The translations under genes and the position numbers were made by a program. A DNA stretch of 31,589 nt. Origin: Hondaea fermentalgiana (lineage: Eukaryota; Sar; Bigyra; Thraustochytrida; Thraustochytriidae). The stretch spans positions 3,990-35,578 of the forward strand of contig NPFB01000138.1 in assembly GCA_014084085.1 (NCBI GenBank). The letters are read 5' to 3'. Positions within the stretch are counted from its first letter, which is position 1. Every line of letters begins with the position of its first letter. This document shows positions 1 to 8,762 of this stretch, one piece after another. The notes beneath the pieces are model-generated. The model ran no database searches, was not told where the DNA came from, and worked only from the letters and a program-made list of their open reading frames with translations.

Positions 1-97
<97 letters not shown>

Positions 98-112
98 CGC
101 ACGCACGCACGC
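1..112. repeat. (AAGC)24 (ACGC)4 microsatellite
   Basis: The window opens with 24 perfect AAGC units (1-96) followed by four ACGC units (97-112). The array probably continues to the left of the window. The same tetranucleotide recurs in reverse orientation near 9925-9952 and in broken form near 25609-25635, so this repeat type is common in intergenic DNA here. It is not a telomeric repeat. Confidence 0.98.
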
Positions 113-1103
113 CAGGCCCCGGGAGGTCATTGACACGCCGGACCGCGCGTTGACCCGGCGGGCATCTGCAGCGGACAGTGGCGGCCGGCAGAGAGAGGCG
201 AGGCATCTCGCTCCTGCTGTGTCGCGTTTTCCACCGTCGCCTCCTCGCAGGCGCGCGACCACAAAAAGCAGAGCCGGAAGCGCCGCGAAAGCACCGCGCA
301 ACTTGCCATTGGCCGGGTCGATGCGAGGGCAGCCGCGCCTCCAGCACGCCCCGGCAAGCTACGAGGCGAGAAAGCAAGCTGGCAGCTCGCGGGCAAAGCG
401 CCGAGGGAGGGAGGAAGAGAGGGAGGGAGGGAGGGAGGCATGCAGAGGAGGCGACGGGCCTCGGCGCGGCTGCCTCCTCCGAGGTCCGTCGCCTCCTCTA
501 GTTACCTGCCTCGGAGGGTCAGGGCGCTAGCAGTAGCAGTGCCTAGCTCACAAACATCCTAGGCTAGGCCCAGTAGCTCTACGCGCCCCTACAGGATACT
601 ATACTACTGCATTCCTCGCACGATCAATTCCGCGCGCTTTCGTGGCGATTTCCGCGGCGTCACAAGTCCGAGCGCTGCGGGGGCGCCCGCCTCTGACGCG
701 CCCCGCAGCAGCTCGCAAGAACATTCCGCGCGTCAAGGAGGGCGGCCGGGATTTCCCGGAAGAACAGGAGGAACACCGGACACACATCGCCAATGCTGGT
801 GCCGGAGATGTTCCGCAGACGTTCTGCGATGACGGTTGTGAGCAACCCAAATGTAGTCACTTGCTTTGACTGCGTATACGAGCCCTGCAAAATAGCCTGA
901 GTGCACCGCAAGCGCAAGCACAAGCGCAAGCGCAAGCACAAGCGCAAGCGCAAGCGCAAGCGCAGAGGACTGCGAGCGCAGAGCAGAGCACCGCAAGCGC
1001 AGAGCAGACTGGAGCAGTTTGCTCGCCCGAGCCGCGCCCGTGCCTTCCGCCTCTCCCCTGAAAACACCAGTCGAATCCTAGCTTGATTGATCTCGCAGAC
1101 ACT
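113..1103. other. Intergenic region, no supported gene
   Basis: About 1 kb upstream of the first plus-strand gene. It contains G/A-rich purine runs near 400-440, the sequence CCTAGGCTAGGCC at 558-570, and the AAGCGC array at 907-964. Open frames exist on both strands but start at GTG or TTG, are Arg-rich and follow the simple-repeat composition, so none is called. It should hold the promoter and 5' UTR of the gene starting at 1104. Confidence 0.6.
907..964. repeat. AAGCGC/AAGCAC hexanucleotide repeat
   Basis: A near-perfect hexanucleotide array of AAGCGC units interspersed with AAGCAC, just upstream of the gene at 1104. Further loose CGCAGAGCAGAG copies follow to about 1012. It resembles a six-base expansion of the AAGC repeat at the left edge. 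Confidence 0.9.
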
Positions 1104-2237
1104 ATGGAAAATTTCACGAGCCACGGGCTGCGCGACACGCGCGACACGCGCGACACAGACGCGCCTCCACAAGATGCAAGTCTCGACGAGGATCTCGAAC
1201 ACGAGGACCTACGCGCCTTCGACGCTGGTCGCGTCTTTGAGCGCCACCGCAAGGCCAGTGGACTCTCCCAGGAGGCCTTCCTGCAGGTCCTCTTTGACCT
1301 CCACGCGGACCGCCGCGCCGCCTTTAAAAACCGCGGCAGCACGGATTTTGTCGCGGGAAGACTCTTTGAGAGATTCGGCGCGAGAAGCGTCCACCGCGCC
1401 TCAGATGTCGTCACTCCAGCCCAGTTCAAGCACATGATTTCCCTCGTTGGAGACCAGATTGATGTCTTCGACGCGGGACGAACCTTTGAACGCTTTGCAG
1501 ATCCCGGGCTCGGCGCGGTGCTCTCGCCAGCAGCCTTTGTGCGCCTTTGCCGCTCGACGCGACTTGGCGATATCCTCCTCGGCTGGCTGCGTGCCGAAAC
1601 TGACGAAGATCTCGAGGGCACTCGCAAGTTCGAGCGCAGCAACCCTGAAACGCTCAGCAACGCACATATCTCGCATCACAGTCCGAGCGCTCCCCTGCGA
1701 AAGGGAAGTCGGCATCCACCCTCTCGAGGCGCCACTCGTGACAGCGAAACGTATTTTTACCAAGACAACGACGATGGCGACGAAGATACCCGAAACGAGC
1801 GAATCTACCCACGTACAACAGAGGATGAAAACGATGATGACGTTGACGATGACGACGACCGAGACCGACAAGAGGAGAATTATGATCCATCGAGCATTCT
1901 TCGTCGCATCAAGCTTGCAGTGACGAAAATGACCAAAGCTGAGGATCAAATTGCTGCACTTGAGGCCGAGATGCACGCCGAAGCGCGGCTTCGTCACGAG
2001 CTCCCAGAAGCATACAGCGAAGTGAAGGAGCGCATGCTAAACAAATACATTCAAACCTTGCAAGACAAACGCGCCGTTCACATTGACTCTGTCAAGCGTC
2101 TGCAACGACTTGCAAGGCCCAAACCACAATCCCAGCTGTCCAAAACCTTGGCAGCTCACCGTCGTCGACGCCGACACATGCCATCACCTTATCCAGACTT
2201 TCCTCTTGCTGCCTATGAGCTCGAAGATGGATACTAG
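1104..2237 (+). CDS. Acidic coiled-coil protein with AGR-x-FER (EF-hand-like) repeats
   Basis: A 377-residue protein of unknown function. The open frame begins at a TTG (1083), so the first ATG at 1104 is taken as start. Residues 37-66, 80-113 and 119-149 are three copies of a unit with the core AGR-x-FER followed by a hydrophobic stretch of the form L/V-S/T-x-x-x-F. A fourth remnant, EGTRKFER, lies at 171-178. The helix-loop-helix look and Gly before the L-S pair resemble EF-hands, but the acidic calcium ligands are mostly missing. Residues 221-258 are a long Asp/Glu tract, 265-325 a probable coiled coil, and 353-357 an Arg run. A 9-bp tandem repeat at 1131-1157 encodes three RDT units. The gene model is fairly secure; the EF-hand relationship is inference. 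Confidence 0.8.
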   Translation: MENFTSHGLRDTRDTRDTDAPPQDASLDEDLEHEDLRAFDAGRVFERHRKASGLSQEAFLQVLFDLHADRRAAFKNRGSTDFVAGRLFERFGARSVHRASDVVTPAQFKHMISLVGDQIDVFDAGRTFERFADPGLGAVLSPAAFVRLCRSTRLGDILLGWLRAETDEDLEGTRKFERSNPETLSNAHISHHSPSAPLRKGSRHPPSRGATRDSETYFYQDNDDGDEDTRNERIYPRTTEDENDDDVDDDDDRDRQEENYDPSSILRRIKLAVTKMTKAEDQIAALEAEMHAEARLRHELPEAYSEVKERMLNKYIQTLQDKRAVHIDSVKRLQRLARPKPQSQLSKTLAAHRRRRRHMPSPYPDFPLAAYELEDGY

Positions 2238-2501
2238 ACTACGATACTTCGGCCACATGCCAAATACGAAACTAATGAAAACGATTGCTACGAAATGATT
2301 TTTGCCCAGAATAATTTGCCAGACATGCGTGTTCACGCGATACGAAAAGCATCTGGTCCTCCTGTGCCACATTTGAAGTCTTTGCTCGACATATATGCTG
2401 CCCATCTGTTCTCATCAGCATTCACCTTAACGAAAGATTCATAAATGTGTCCCTCTCACGTTTGAAGCCTCATTCAGTGATCAGAAAGGCAGCAATATTC
2501 G

Positions 2502-3272
2502 TCAAGAAAGGCCATCGCCATCGCACCCAACATTTGTAGCACGAAGAGTGGCGAAGCGCGCCTTAATGGAAAGTACAGAGTTCGCGTCAAGCAAGACCTC
2601 GCGCAAAGCTCTCACGAGACACTCGCGATCTCTTGCATCGCCTTCACGTCTCGCCTGTGGAAACGCGCTCACATGTTGCATCATTCCCAAATACACGTCT
2701 TCAAAGCAGTCAGAGTTTTCATACGTCTCTGTTTCCGCGTCGCGGTCAGATGTTGCCGGATGTTTTTCCTCACACATCATTCGCTGCGTCGAACCGAGTC
2801 CGTCACTCGTGAGGAGATCTGACTTCGAAGGAGATTGGAAGCGCGTCATGACACGGAGGACAAGACTCAAAAGAGCTTCGTCGTCCTGACTCTGGGCCTT
2901 CGACTTGCGCACTGCAGCGTGAAATTGAGCTTGCAAGCTGTCATCCTTTGTTGCACGCGGTCCGCCTCGTAGCCGTTGCAGTGCATCTTGGGCACTTGCA
3001 GAGAGCATTGATTCGCGAATGGAACGCGCAAGTGCATCATCGTCAACGTCAGTGTTCTCTCTGTCGCAGGCAACGCCGCGCGTCTTTCTCCTTTTCCCGG
3101 TGTCGCCGTCCTTGCCGTGGCGGTAGAGATCGCCACATGGACGCAGAACCTCGAGCGTCCCTCCTTCCGGGAGCACCCGGAAAGACCGCTGCACGGGCTC
3201 CCGGGTGTGTTGTTGCCAGCTCACGCCAGCACGCTGCCCAGGGCTGTCGTCGCCTTCATCCTCGCTTGACAT
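2502..3272 (-). CDS. Unrecognised acidic protein with UIM-like helix
   Basis: A 256-residue protein starting with a clear ATG at 3272 (MSSEDEGDD) and ending in TGA. I do not recognise a family. Residues 77-90 (DDDALARSIRESML) resemble a ubiquitin-interacting motif: an acidic run, Leu, then a conserved Ser three residues after the central hydrophobic position, although the usual central Ala is Ser here. A short basic stretch (KRRKTR, 60-65) could be a nuclear localisation signal. Residues 185-235 are predicted mostly helical, with a Cys/Met-containing segment near 189-200. The gene lies head to tail behind the dioxygenase gene on the same strand, 482 bases downstream of it. Codon choice looks coding, and antisense frames are shorter and lack ATG starts. 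Confidence 0.72.
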   Translation of the reverse strand: MSSEDEGDDSPGQRAGVSWQQHTREPVQRSFRVLPEGGTLEVLRPCGDLYRHGKDGDTGKRRKTRGVACDRENTDVDDDALARSIRESMLSASAQDALQRLRGGPRATKDDSLQAQFHAAVRKSKAQSQDDEALLSLVLRVMTRFQSPSKSDLLTSDGLGSTQRMMCEEKHPATSDRDAETETYENSDCFEDVYLGMMQHVSAFPQARREGDARDRECLVRALREVLLDANSVLSIKARFATLRATNVGCDGDGLS

Positions 3273-3754
3273 CGCTCAAACGCGCATGTGCGCGCTCGTG
3301 CACTCAAATTTTGCTTTCGTCTGGGCCGACCGAGTCTGGCGACTAGGTTTTTCGCCGGTAAAATTCGTCCCAACTTGAACTTCAACTTGAACTTGAACGA
3401 TTGGCTCAATGAAAAACGTAGCGCTGGTACTGAAAGTGACAAACGCAAGTCTCAATCGCCATGGACGCTTGCTCAAGGATTTTGAGCTTCAAAAGTAGGA
3501 AAAGGCTTCTCATAGTGCGACGAGAAAATAAGAATACAAGAGAGATCTTGAAACAAACTACTGGATAACAAGGTGACAGGGCGAGCCTAAATAATTCTAA
3601 GACGGCAAATCTATACCACACACGTACACACGCAAAGGCATGTAGCCTATGAACCTCGTTCATCAATTTCTTTTATTCAAGAAAAAAAGAAGTTGCGGAC
3701 GTTCCCACGGCTCACATAAGAAGAAGTCCGACGAGAACTGGGACTACATGCTTC
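3273..3754. other. Intergenic spacer with short AACTTG repeat
   Basis: The spacer holds the 3' UTR of the dioxygenase gene and the promoter side of the gene starting at 3272. Positions 3372-3397 carry four tandem copies of AACTTG/AACTTC. The rest is moderately AT-rich with poly-A-like runs near 3680-3690. No gene is supported. Confidence 0.6.
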
Positions 3755-4864
3755 TCAGAGACGAGCATAACTCTCAAGACGATCACGATTGGTAGGAAGA
3801 GCAGCAATATACGGGGAGAGGTCCATGCCAAGTACGCCCCAGCGCGCTTCAGCAGCCACGAGCGTTTCTGGCGTCCAGTAGGAATCGCCCGGCCAAGGAA
3901 AGCCGAGAACAGCACGCTGTGCAGGTGTCAAAGATACAAAGAGTCGCTCAAATGCACCCACAGTGGGTCGCTCAGGGTAAAGGTCTCCGCCGGCAAGCAC
4001 GTGTTTAATATTGTAAAAGAATCGTGCAAAGCCGGTGTTCCAGGCATTCACGCGATCCGTGGATGACTTCTTGAACACAAGGTTGCACACCAACCGAGAA
4101 GCGCCGGGACGTACAGGACGGCCTCTGTGCCATAGATCATGTCGGTACAGCAGCACTGTGCCAATGCGATAGTCCACAAGCTCTTCCCGGCGGTAGAGTT
4201 CTTGCCGTGCCGCATACAGTTCGGGGTCGCTCGAAGCGAGATGTGCCTCGGCTTGCGCGCGATCGTTGATCCATGGGTGGACACCTACGCCTGGCATGCG
4301 GTACGGCCAGGCGTATGCTGGGTCAGAAGCCCCGCGTCTCGGCACAACGCCGGTTTTCCCGTCGCATGCGTCGGCGTCGTCTAAATACACAATGATGGCA
4401 ACCGTCTCGGGCGCATCAAACGGAGGGGGATGGTTGAGATCGTGATTTGGAAAGTCCATGTGCATACGCTGCTCTACGCTTGCATAAGGCGCGCGTGATC
4501 CAGGTCCTTCCGGTTCATGAACACCAGACTTGAACCAGGCATCTCCCTGGGTAAGACGCACTTCGCGTGTCTGGAGCAGCTCTCGCGCTGCGTCCTGAAG
4601 CCCCGGTGAAAGAAAAACCTCGTTCAACGAGGCCTGTGTTGAGGGAAACTCGAATTTGCCCTGTGACCCAAAGGGCATCTTGCGCGTTTTGCCACTATCT
4701 TCTCCATCCTGCGTTGTCGCCGCTGCTGTTACTTGTTGCGCCGTTCGCCGGCACTCTGCGCGCACGCGAGTGCAAAGCGCATTGTCGAGCAAGCGTCCTG
4801 GCGCCACCACGCAAAACCCCTCTTCTGCCCACTTCCGCCGCTCGTCCGCGCTGAGAACAACCAT
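3755..4864 (-). CDS. Phytanoyl-CoA dioxygenase (PhyH) family protein
   Basis: A 369-residue Fe(II)/2-oxoglutarate-dependent oxygenase of the PhyH family. The iron site is visible: MHMD gives His135-x-Asp137, and YRHDLWHRGRP (240-250) supplies the distal His (His246, or His242), followed by Arg257 in GASRL, the expected 2-oxoglutarate carboxylate contact. The N-terminal SADERRKWAEEGFCVV is the typical start of the fold (helix then 'eGfvvv' strand), which supports the ATG at 4864 over an upstream open frame starting at TTG (5074). Family members hydroxylate fatty acyl-CoAs, small molecules or proteins; the substrate cannot be read here. No peroxisomal PTS1 is seen at the C-terminus (YARL), and no clear PTS2. 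Single exon. Confidence 0.92.
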   Translation of the reverse strand: MVVLSADERRKWAEEGFCVVAPGRLLDNALCTRVRAECRRTAQQVTAAATTQDGEDSGKTRKMPFGSQGKFEFPSTQASLNEVFLSPGLQDAARELLQTREVRLTQGDAWFKSGVHEPEGPGSRAPYASVEQRMHMDFPNHDLNHPPPFDAPETVAIIVYLDDADACDGKTGVVPRRGASDPAYAWPYRMPGVGVHPWINDRAQAEAHLASSDPELYAARQELYRREELVDYRIGTVLLYRHDLWHRGRPVRPGASRLVCNLVFKKSSTDRVNAWNTGFARFFYNIKHVLAGGDLYPERPTVGAFERLFVSLTPAQRAVLGFPWPGDSYWTPETLVAAEARWGVLGMDLSPYIAALPTNRDRLESYARL

Positions 4865-5145
4865 GCTTCCGTCACTTTGCGCGCCACCTGCACTCGCCGC
4901 TTTGCTACGCCTCCGCGAGCGAGGCCAGAGCTCGTTGTGCCGTACCGGCGGCGCGGCGCTTTGTGGGGGCAGGGGGGTTAAGAGTTTGCAAGCTGAGGCT
5001 GCCTGGCCGTAAGTGCACACGCACGATGTCCGAAAAGAAAAGACAAGAAAAGAGAAAAGAGAAGAGCAATCCAATCGACGCTGTCATCGTTGGGCATGAA
5101 ATGGTTAAAGAAAGTGGAAAAGGTTACAAAGTTCAGACGTTGGTA

Positions 5146-7422
5146 TCAAAGAACAGCGCAAAGCGAAAAACTGCAAAGCTCGCCATCCCACGAAAAGCCA
5201 GAGACTGCCCGAGGCGACGGCGGCGGAACCACAAGCGTGTTTGATAAAGAAGAGGACCTCCCCACCAATGGAGATCCCGCAGCGACAGCGGCCCGGACGT
5301 GCTCGTAGCCACTCTGCCCAAGCTCCTTGCGCCAGCGTGCAGCGTTTTGAGGCGATTCAGCCTCGAAAAAGAGTTTGCGGCCCACGCGAGTTCGCACCAT
5401 GAAACGCTTTGCGTCATTGCCTACGGGCTCCACCTCGGCGCTGTCCAGGAGGGCGACGACAAGCGGGCGTTTCGAGTCTTGTGTGCGGTAGATGAACAGA
5501 AAGTTCAAATGAACGACGACCCAATGCGCCTTCCACGCTGCAGACGTGGTCCCTCCTGCTGAAGAAAAGGTACGGGCCAATGGCTTGAGTTTGAGCGTGC
5601 CGCTGATACGAATGCGTTTCGGGTTCAATGCGGACGAGGGCATTGCGAGCTCGCGGCAAGACAAAAGACCTTCCTCCTCGTCGTCGTCGTCCTCTTCCTG
5701 TTTCTGGACCTCGGCCTCCTCCTCCTTGACTTCGTTCTGGCCTGCCTGGGCCTCGATCTCGATGGCCTTGCTGCCTCGAGCTTTTGATTGCGCCTCAACG
5801 CTATCGACCACCCAAGACCCCGGCGTGGTGCATTCCAACTCTGCCAGCAAGGTACTCACCTCATCGACGTTCTCCGAGTCGGGGCTGAGCTGGCACTCGT
5901 ACGGGCTGACAGGCCTCGCGTCCAGTTGGCGAGAAGCGCAGAGCCCCGCAGTCGCTGCATCTTCCGGAGTTTTCACAAAAAGCAATCCGACGAGCTCGTC
6001 TTGGTCCATGGGCGGGACCTGCGACTGATGCTTTGCAAACAACTCCTCAGGCGCAGATTCGTGCGACTCGTCAGACGCCACAAAGTGGTCCACAACCTCG
6101 TGCATGGCGCCCTTCATTACCGCATCCGAGGTGACGGAGCTCCCGTGATCTTCCGAGCAGACCGGTGGCTCCAGTGAGGCTCGACGTTTGGCTTCAGCCT
6201 TGGCTTGGGTGCGCAGCATCCCCATGGCGTTTGCGCGGCCCCGGGCAATGGCATATGTGGCCATGACACGGGCCACATGTTGGCGCTGCGTGGCGACCAT
6301 GCGCTCATGTTCGGCCTCCTTTTGCTGAGATTGATGTCGTGCGTGCCTCTCCTCAAGAGCAAGGTCAAGCACAGGCTTTGTCCCCTTGGCAAGCTGGTGC
6401 GACGAAGACGACGACGGCGATGGAGAAGGGACCTTCATCACAACGTGAGTGTCCTCTGCAGCATGGTCCTCCTTGGCCTCTTGCGCTGGCGACACAGCTT
6501 GCGGTGAGAGCAAAAGTTCTTGACGGTCCAAGCGAGTCTTGCCAGAGAGGCGTGCGTCATCATGCTGTCGTGGTGTCAACAGCGGGCTCGATATGGGCGA
6601 TTCTACTTTTGCAAGTGACGGCTTGGGCCTTGTGTTGCTGTTGCGAGCAAATGGTGACACCGTGAGCGCCGAGGCTGGCACCGAACCCAAGGTTACCCGT
6701 GGGGAATGCGCGTAGGCAGAGTGCAGGGGCTTAGCACTTGCACTCTTCGGGCGTCGAGACGGACTCTGGACCGTGGGCGAGAGCCCTCGAATGTACTGAC
6801 CTACAGGCGAGGTGATACTCGTGTACTTTGATGACCCCGGCGAGATACGCTGCGACTGGTTTTTCAACGGTGAGCTGCGCGGTGAACTATCGAGCGAGGG
6901 CGGACTCGGCACCGACACTGGGCTCGATACTTTCGACGTCTTGCCACGAATGTAGTCCCGCACAGGGGAACTCACATTATAGTACCTTACGCTTGCGCCC
7001 CCTTTGGTGGAAGACGAAGACGACGAAGACGACGAAGAGGATGAGGATGCGGACGAGGATTTTCGGAGGGATGGGGATCCTGTCGAAGACTTGCGCGGGG
7101 GCGTGTGCGGGCCCGTGCGGGCGTCGAGAGCTCTGTTCGCCAGAGGCGAGTGTTGGCGCTCTCCTTCTGCAGCAACGCGATGCGTTGCCGTCTTTTCTCG
7201 TGGAGAAGACTTCTGACTTGAGACGGCGAGCGGCGAGCCTCGAGCATGCGTAGAGGGCGTCAGGGAAGCTTTGGGGGTTAGGGCCTTTCTTGAAACCTTT
7301 ATCTTGTCATTGTCAACGTTCGAGATGATATGTTTGCGAGATTTGGCATGCTTGTTTGTCTCGTAGCTAGGATTTGGATGTTCTTCGGTGCGCACATTCG
7401 CCGCGCCCACCTGGTTCTCCAT
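5146..7422 (-). CDS. Ser-rich protein with C-terminal PH domain
   Basis: A 758-residue protein. The first ATG (7422) was chosen because the upstream frame starts only at a GTG. Residues 1-240 are disordered and Ser/Pro/Lys-rich with a poly-Ser tract at 122-139, encoded by repetitive triplets near 7014-7065. A short motif occurs twice: SSPVRDYIRG (152-161) and TSPVGQYIRG (205-214). SPR/SPL-type sites abound and could be proline-directed kinase sites. A charged helical segment lies in the middle, then an acidic run (EEDDDDEEEG). Residues about 605-703 form a PH domain: a basic N-terminal strand ISGTLKLKPL, the core WKAHWVVVHLNFLFIY, and the C-terminal helix Trp in AARWRKELG. PH domains bind phosphoinositides or proteins, so a membrane-associated adaptor role is likely but inferred. 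Confidence 0.9.
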   Translation of the reverse strand: MENQVGAANVRTEEHPNPSYETNKHAKSRKHIISNVDNDKIKVSRKALTPKASLTPSTHARGSPLAVSSQKSSPREKTATHRVAAEGERQHSPLANRALDARTGPHTPPRKSSTGSPSLRKSSSASSSSSSSSSSSSSTKGGASVRYYNVSSPVRDYIRGKTSKVSSPVSVPSPPSLDSSPRSSPLKNQSQRISPGSSKYTSITSPVGQYIRGLSPTVQSPSRRPKSASAKPLHSAYAHSPRVTLGSVPASALTVSPFARNSNTRPKPSLAKVESPISSPLLTPRQHDDARLSGKTRLDRQELLLSPQAVSPAQEAKEDHAAEDTHVVMKVPSPSPSSSSSHQLAKGTKPVLDLALEERHARHQSQQKEAEHERMVATQRQHVARVMATYAIARGRANAMGMLRTQAKAEAKRRASLEPPVCSEDHGSSVTSDAVMKGAMHEVVDHFVASDESHESAPEELFAKHQSQVPPMDQDELVGLLFVKTPEDAATAGLCASRQLDARPVSPYECQLSPDSENVDEVSTLLAELECTTPGSWVVDSVEAQSKARGSKAIEIEAQAGQNEVKEEEAEVQKQEEDDDDEEEGLLSCRELAMPSSALNPKRIRISGTLKLKPLARTFSSAGGTTSAAWKAHWVVVHLNFLFIYRTQDSKRPLVVALLDSAEVEPVGNDAKRFMVRTRVGRKLFFEAESPQNAARWRKELGQSGYEHVRAAVAAGSPLVGRSSSLSNTLVVPPPSPRAVSGFSWDGELCSFSLCAVL

Positions 7423-8762
7423 CTTTAGTATTTTGTAGGAGCTCTGCAAGGTCTGCCTGCTCTTGTGTTTGCTTGTTTGCTTCCTCGCCTCTTTGCTCGT
7501 TTGCCGGTGGAGCGGGCCGGAGTTCTTTCTGTCCGGGCCTGCTCGTGGCCTCTTTCTTCTTCCGTGCTGCGTCTCCTCTGCTGCTGCTCTGCTCTGCCTA
7601 CGCGCGCGTCTCCGGCCCACCAGTCCAGGGCGCGAGGATTGAGGCTGAGCAACAGCAACGCGCGACGACGGTCCTCGCGCGACGCACCGCCCCTCTCACC
7701 TCACACGCGGCCTCGCGTCGTTTTCTGCAATCCCGCTTTGCCGCCTTTGCTCGGCGAGAAATTGTTCGTTACGACGTGGGGAGCCAGGCAGCAGAGGCCC
7801 CAGAGAGACAGGCAAACTGACAGAGACCGACCACTGACAGTCAGACGGAGACGCCAGGCGCCGACGAGCCCACTCCTTCGCGCCTCCCTCTCGAGGCAGA
7901 AGCGAGCGAGGCCCTCTGCGCTCTCGCTGCCAGGCCTGGATGGGCGGGCGGGGCTCCTGGGATGGCTGGCCGTCGAGTCACTCACAGTCAGGACTGGCTT
8001 GTGCTGCCCAGCGACTCCAGCAGACCGGCAGCGGCATGCGAGGCGGAGGCGCTGTGGCACGCGGGCGTCTTCAAGTTCATGGTGGCCAAGTTCATGGTTC
8101 ATGGTTGTTATAGGATAACAAGCTCGTGGTGGTTGCCAGGGAGCTTGAAGGCGGCGGCGGCACGTGGGGCAGCGAGCGCAACGGTCGAGCACAGAACCGC
8201 GAGGAGACATACTATGGGTGTCCAGTGTGGAGGTAAACTGCTAGAACTCACCAACGTGGCGAGCGAGCGACTGCGAGCGACGCGAGCGACAAACAGGATG
8301 GGGTCGCTCAGCAGAAAGCCACAGCCATATGATTTCAGAGGCACGGTTGGGTCCCTATCAAAGCGTCTCGGAAGGGAGGATGGAAGGAAGGAGCCTGAAG
8401 ATGAGCGCGCGATGGTCAGGCTGACTGGGATAGCAAAGAATGAGCTGGCCAGGAGGGCAATCAGAAGAAAGCAAATGGCCAAGGGCCTTTTGGTCCTATG
8501 ATCATAGGCACACTGTCTGTCCTTCATCACCTTATATGCTGGCTGCGCGACTTCACGGAGTTGCTTTGGACTTGTCACATTTCAGGTCAAATTGTCTATT
8601 ATTAGTTTTCAGAAAGATCAAAGATGGTGCAAGTCGAGTGCGCGATCAATATTTGTGTTGCTTGTGGGGTGACGACGAAAATGAGCCAGTGGAAGAGGGG
8701 GGAAACGGGTTAAAGAGGCTGGGTGTCTGCGTTTATGATCATGATGGCCATTCATCATCACT
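7423..8762. other. Intergenic region, no supported gene
   Basis: About 1.3 kb between two minus-strand genes. It holds the promoter and 5' UTR of the gene at 7422 and the 3' flank of the gene ending at 8763. Overlapping open frames on both strands lack convincing ATG starts and show no recognisable domain. The segment 8500-8590 is a diverged duplicate of the 3' end of the next gene (see repeat entry). Confidence 0.55.
8500..8590. repeat. Diverged duplicate of the 3' end of the MGACVS gene (copy A)
   Basis: Positions 8500-8590 align with 8735-8815. Both contain TATGATCAT, a CATCAC run, ATGCTGGCTGCGC and a GTTG..TT..GGACTTG end, with small indels. Read on the minus strand, copy A encodes SPKQ-LRE-VAQPA in the same phase as the gene's own C-terminus SPKQ-HNC-VAQPA, but continues where the gene stops. 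This indicates an old local tandem duplication of about 85-95 bp. Confidence 0.7.

Noticed and set aside
1..112. Telomere-like end repeat
   Set aside because: The unit is AAGC, not a TTAGGG-type G-rich telomere repeat, and it adjoins ordinary intergenic sequence.
857..1660. 267-codon open frame antisense to the AGR-x-FER gene
   Set aside because: It reads through the AAGCGC repeat as alternating Cys-Ala and is the shadow of the plus-strand gene. It lacks a conserved domain.
8108..8578. 156-codon minus-strand open frame downstream of the MGACVS gene
   Set aside because: It starts at GTG and owes its similarity to the MGACVS tail to the local duplication. The hydrophobic remainder has no recognisable family.
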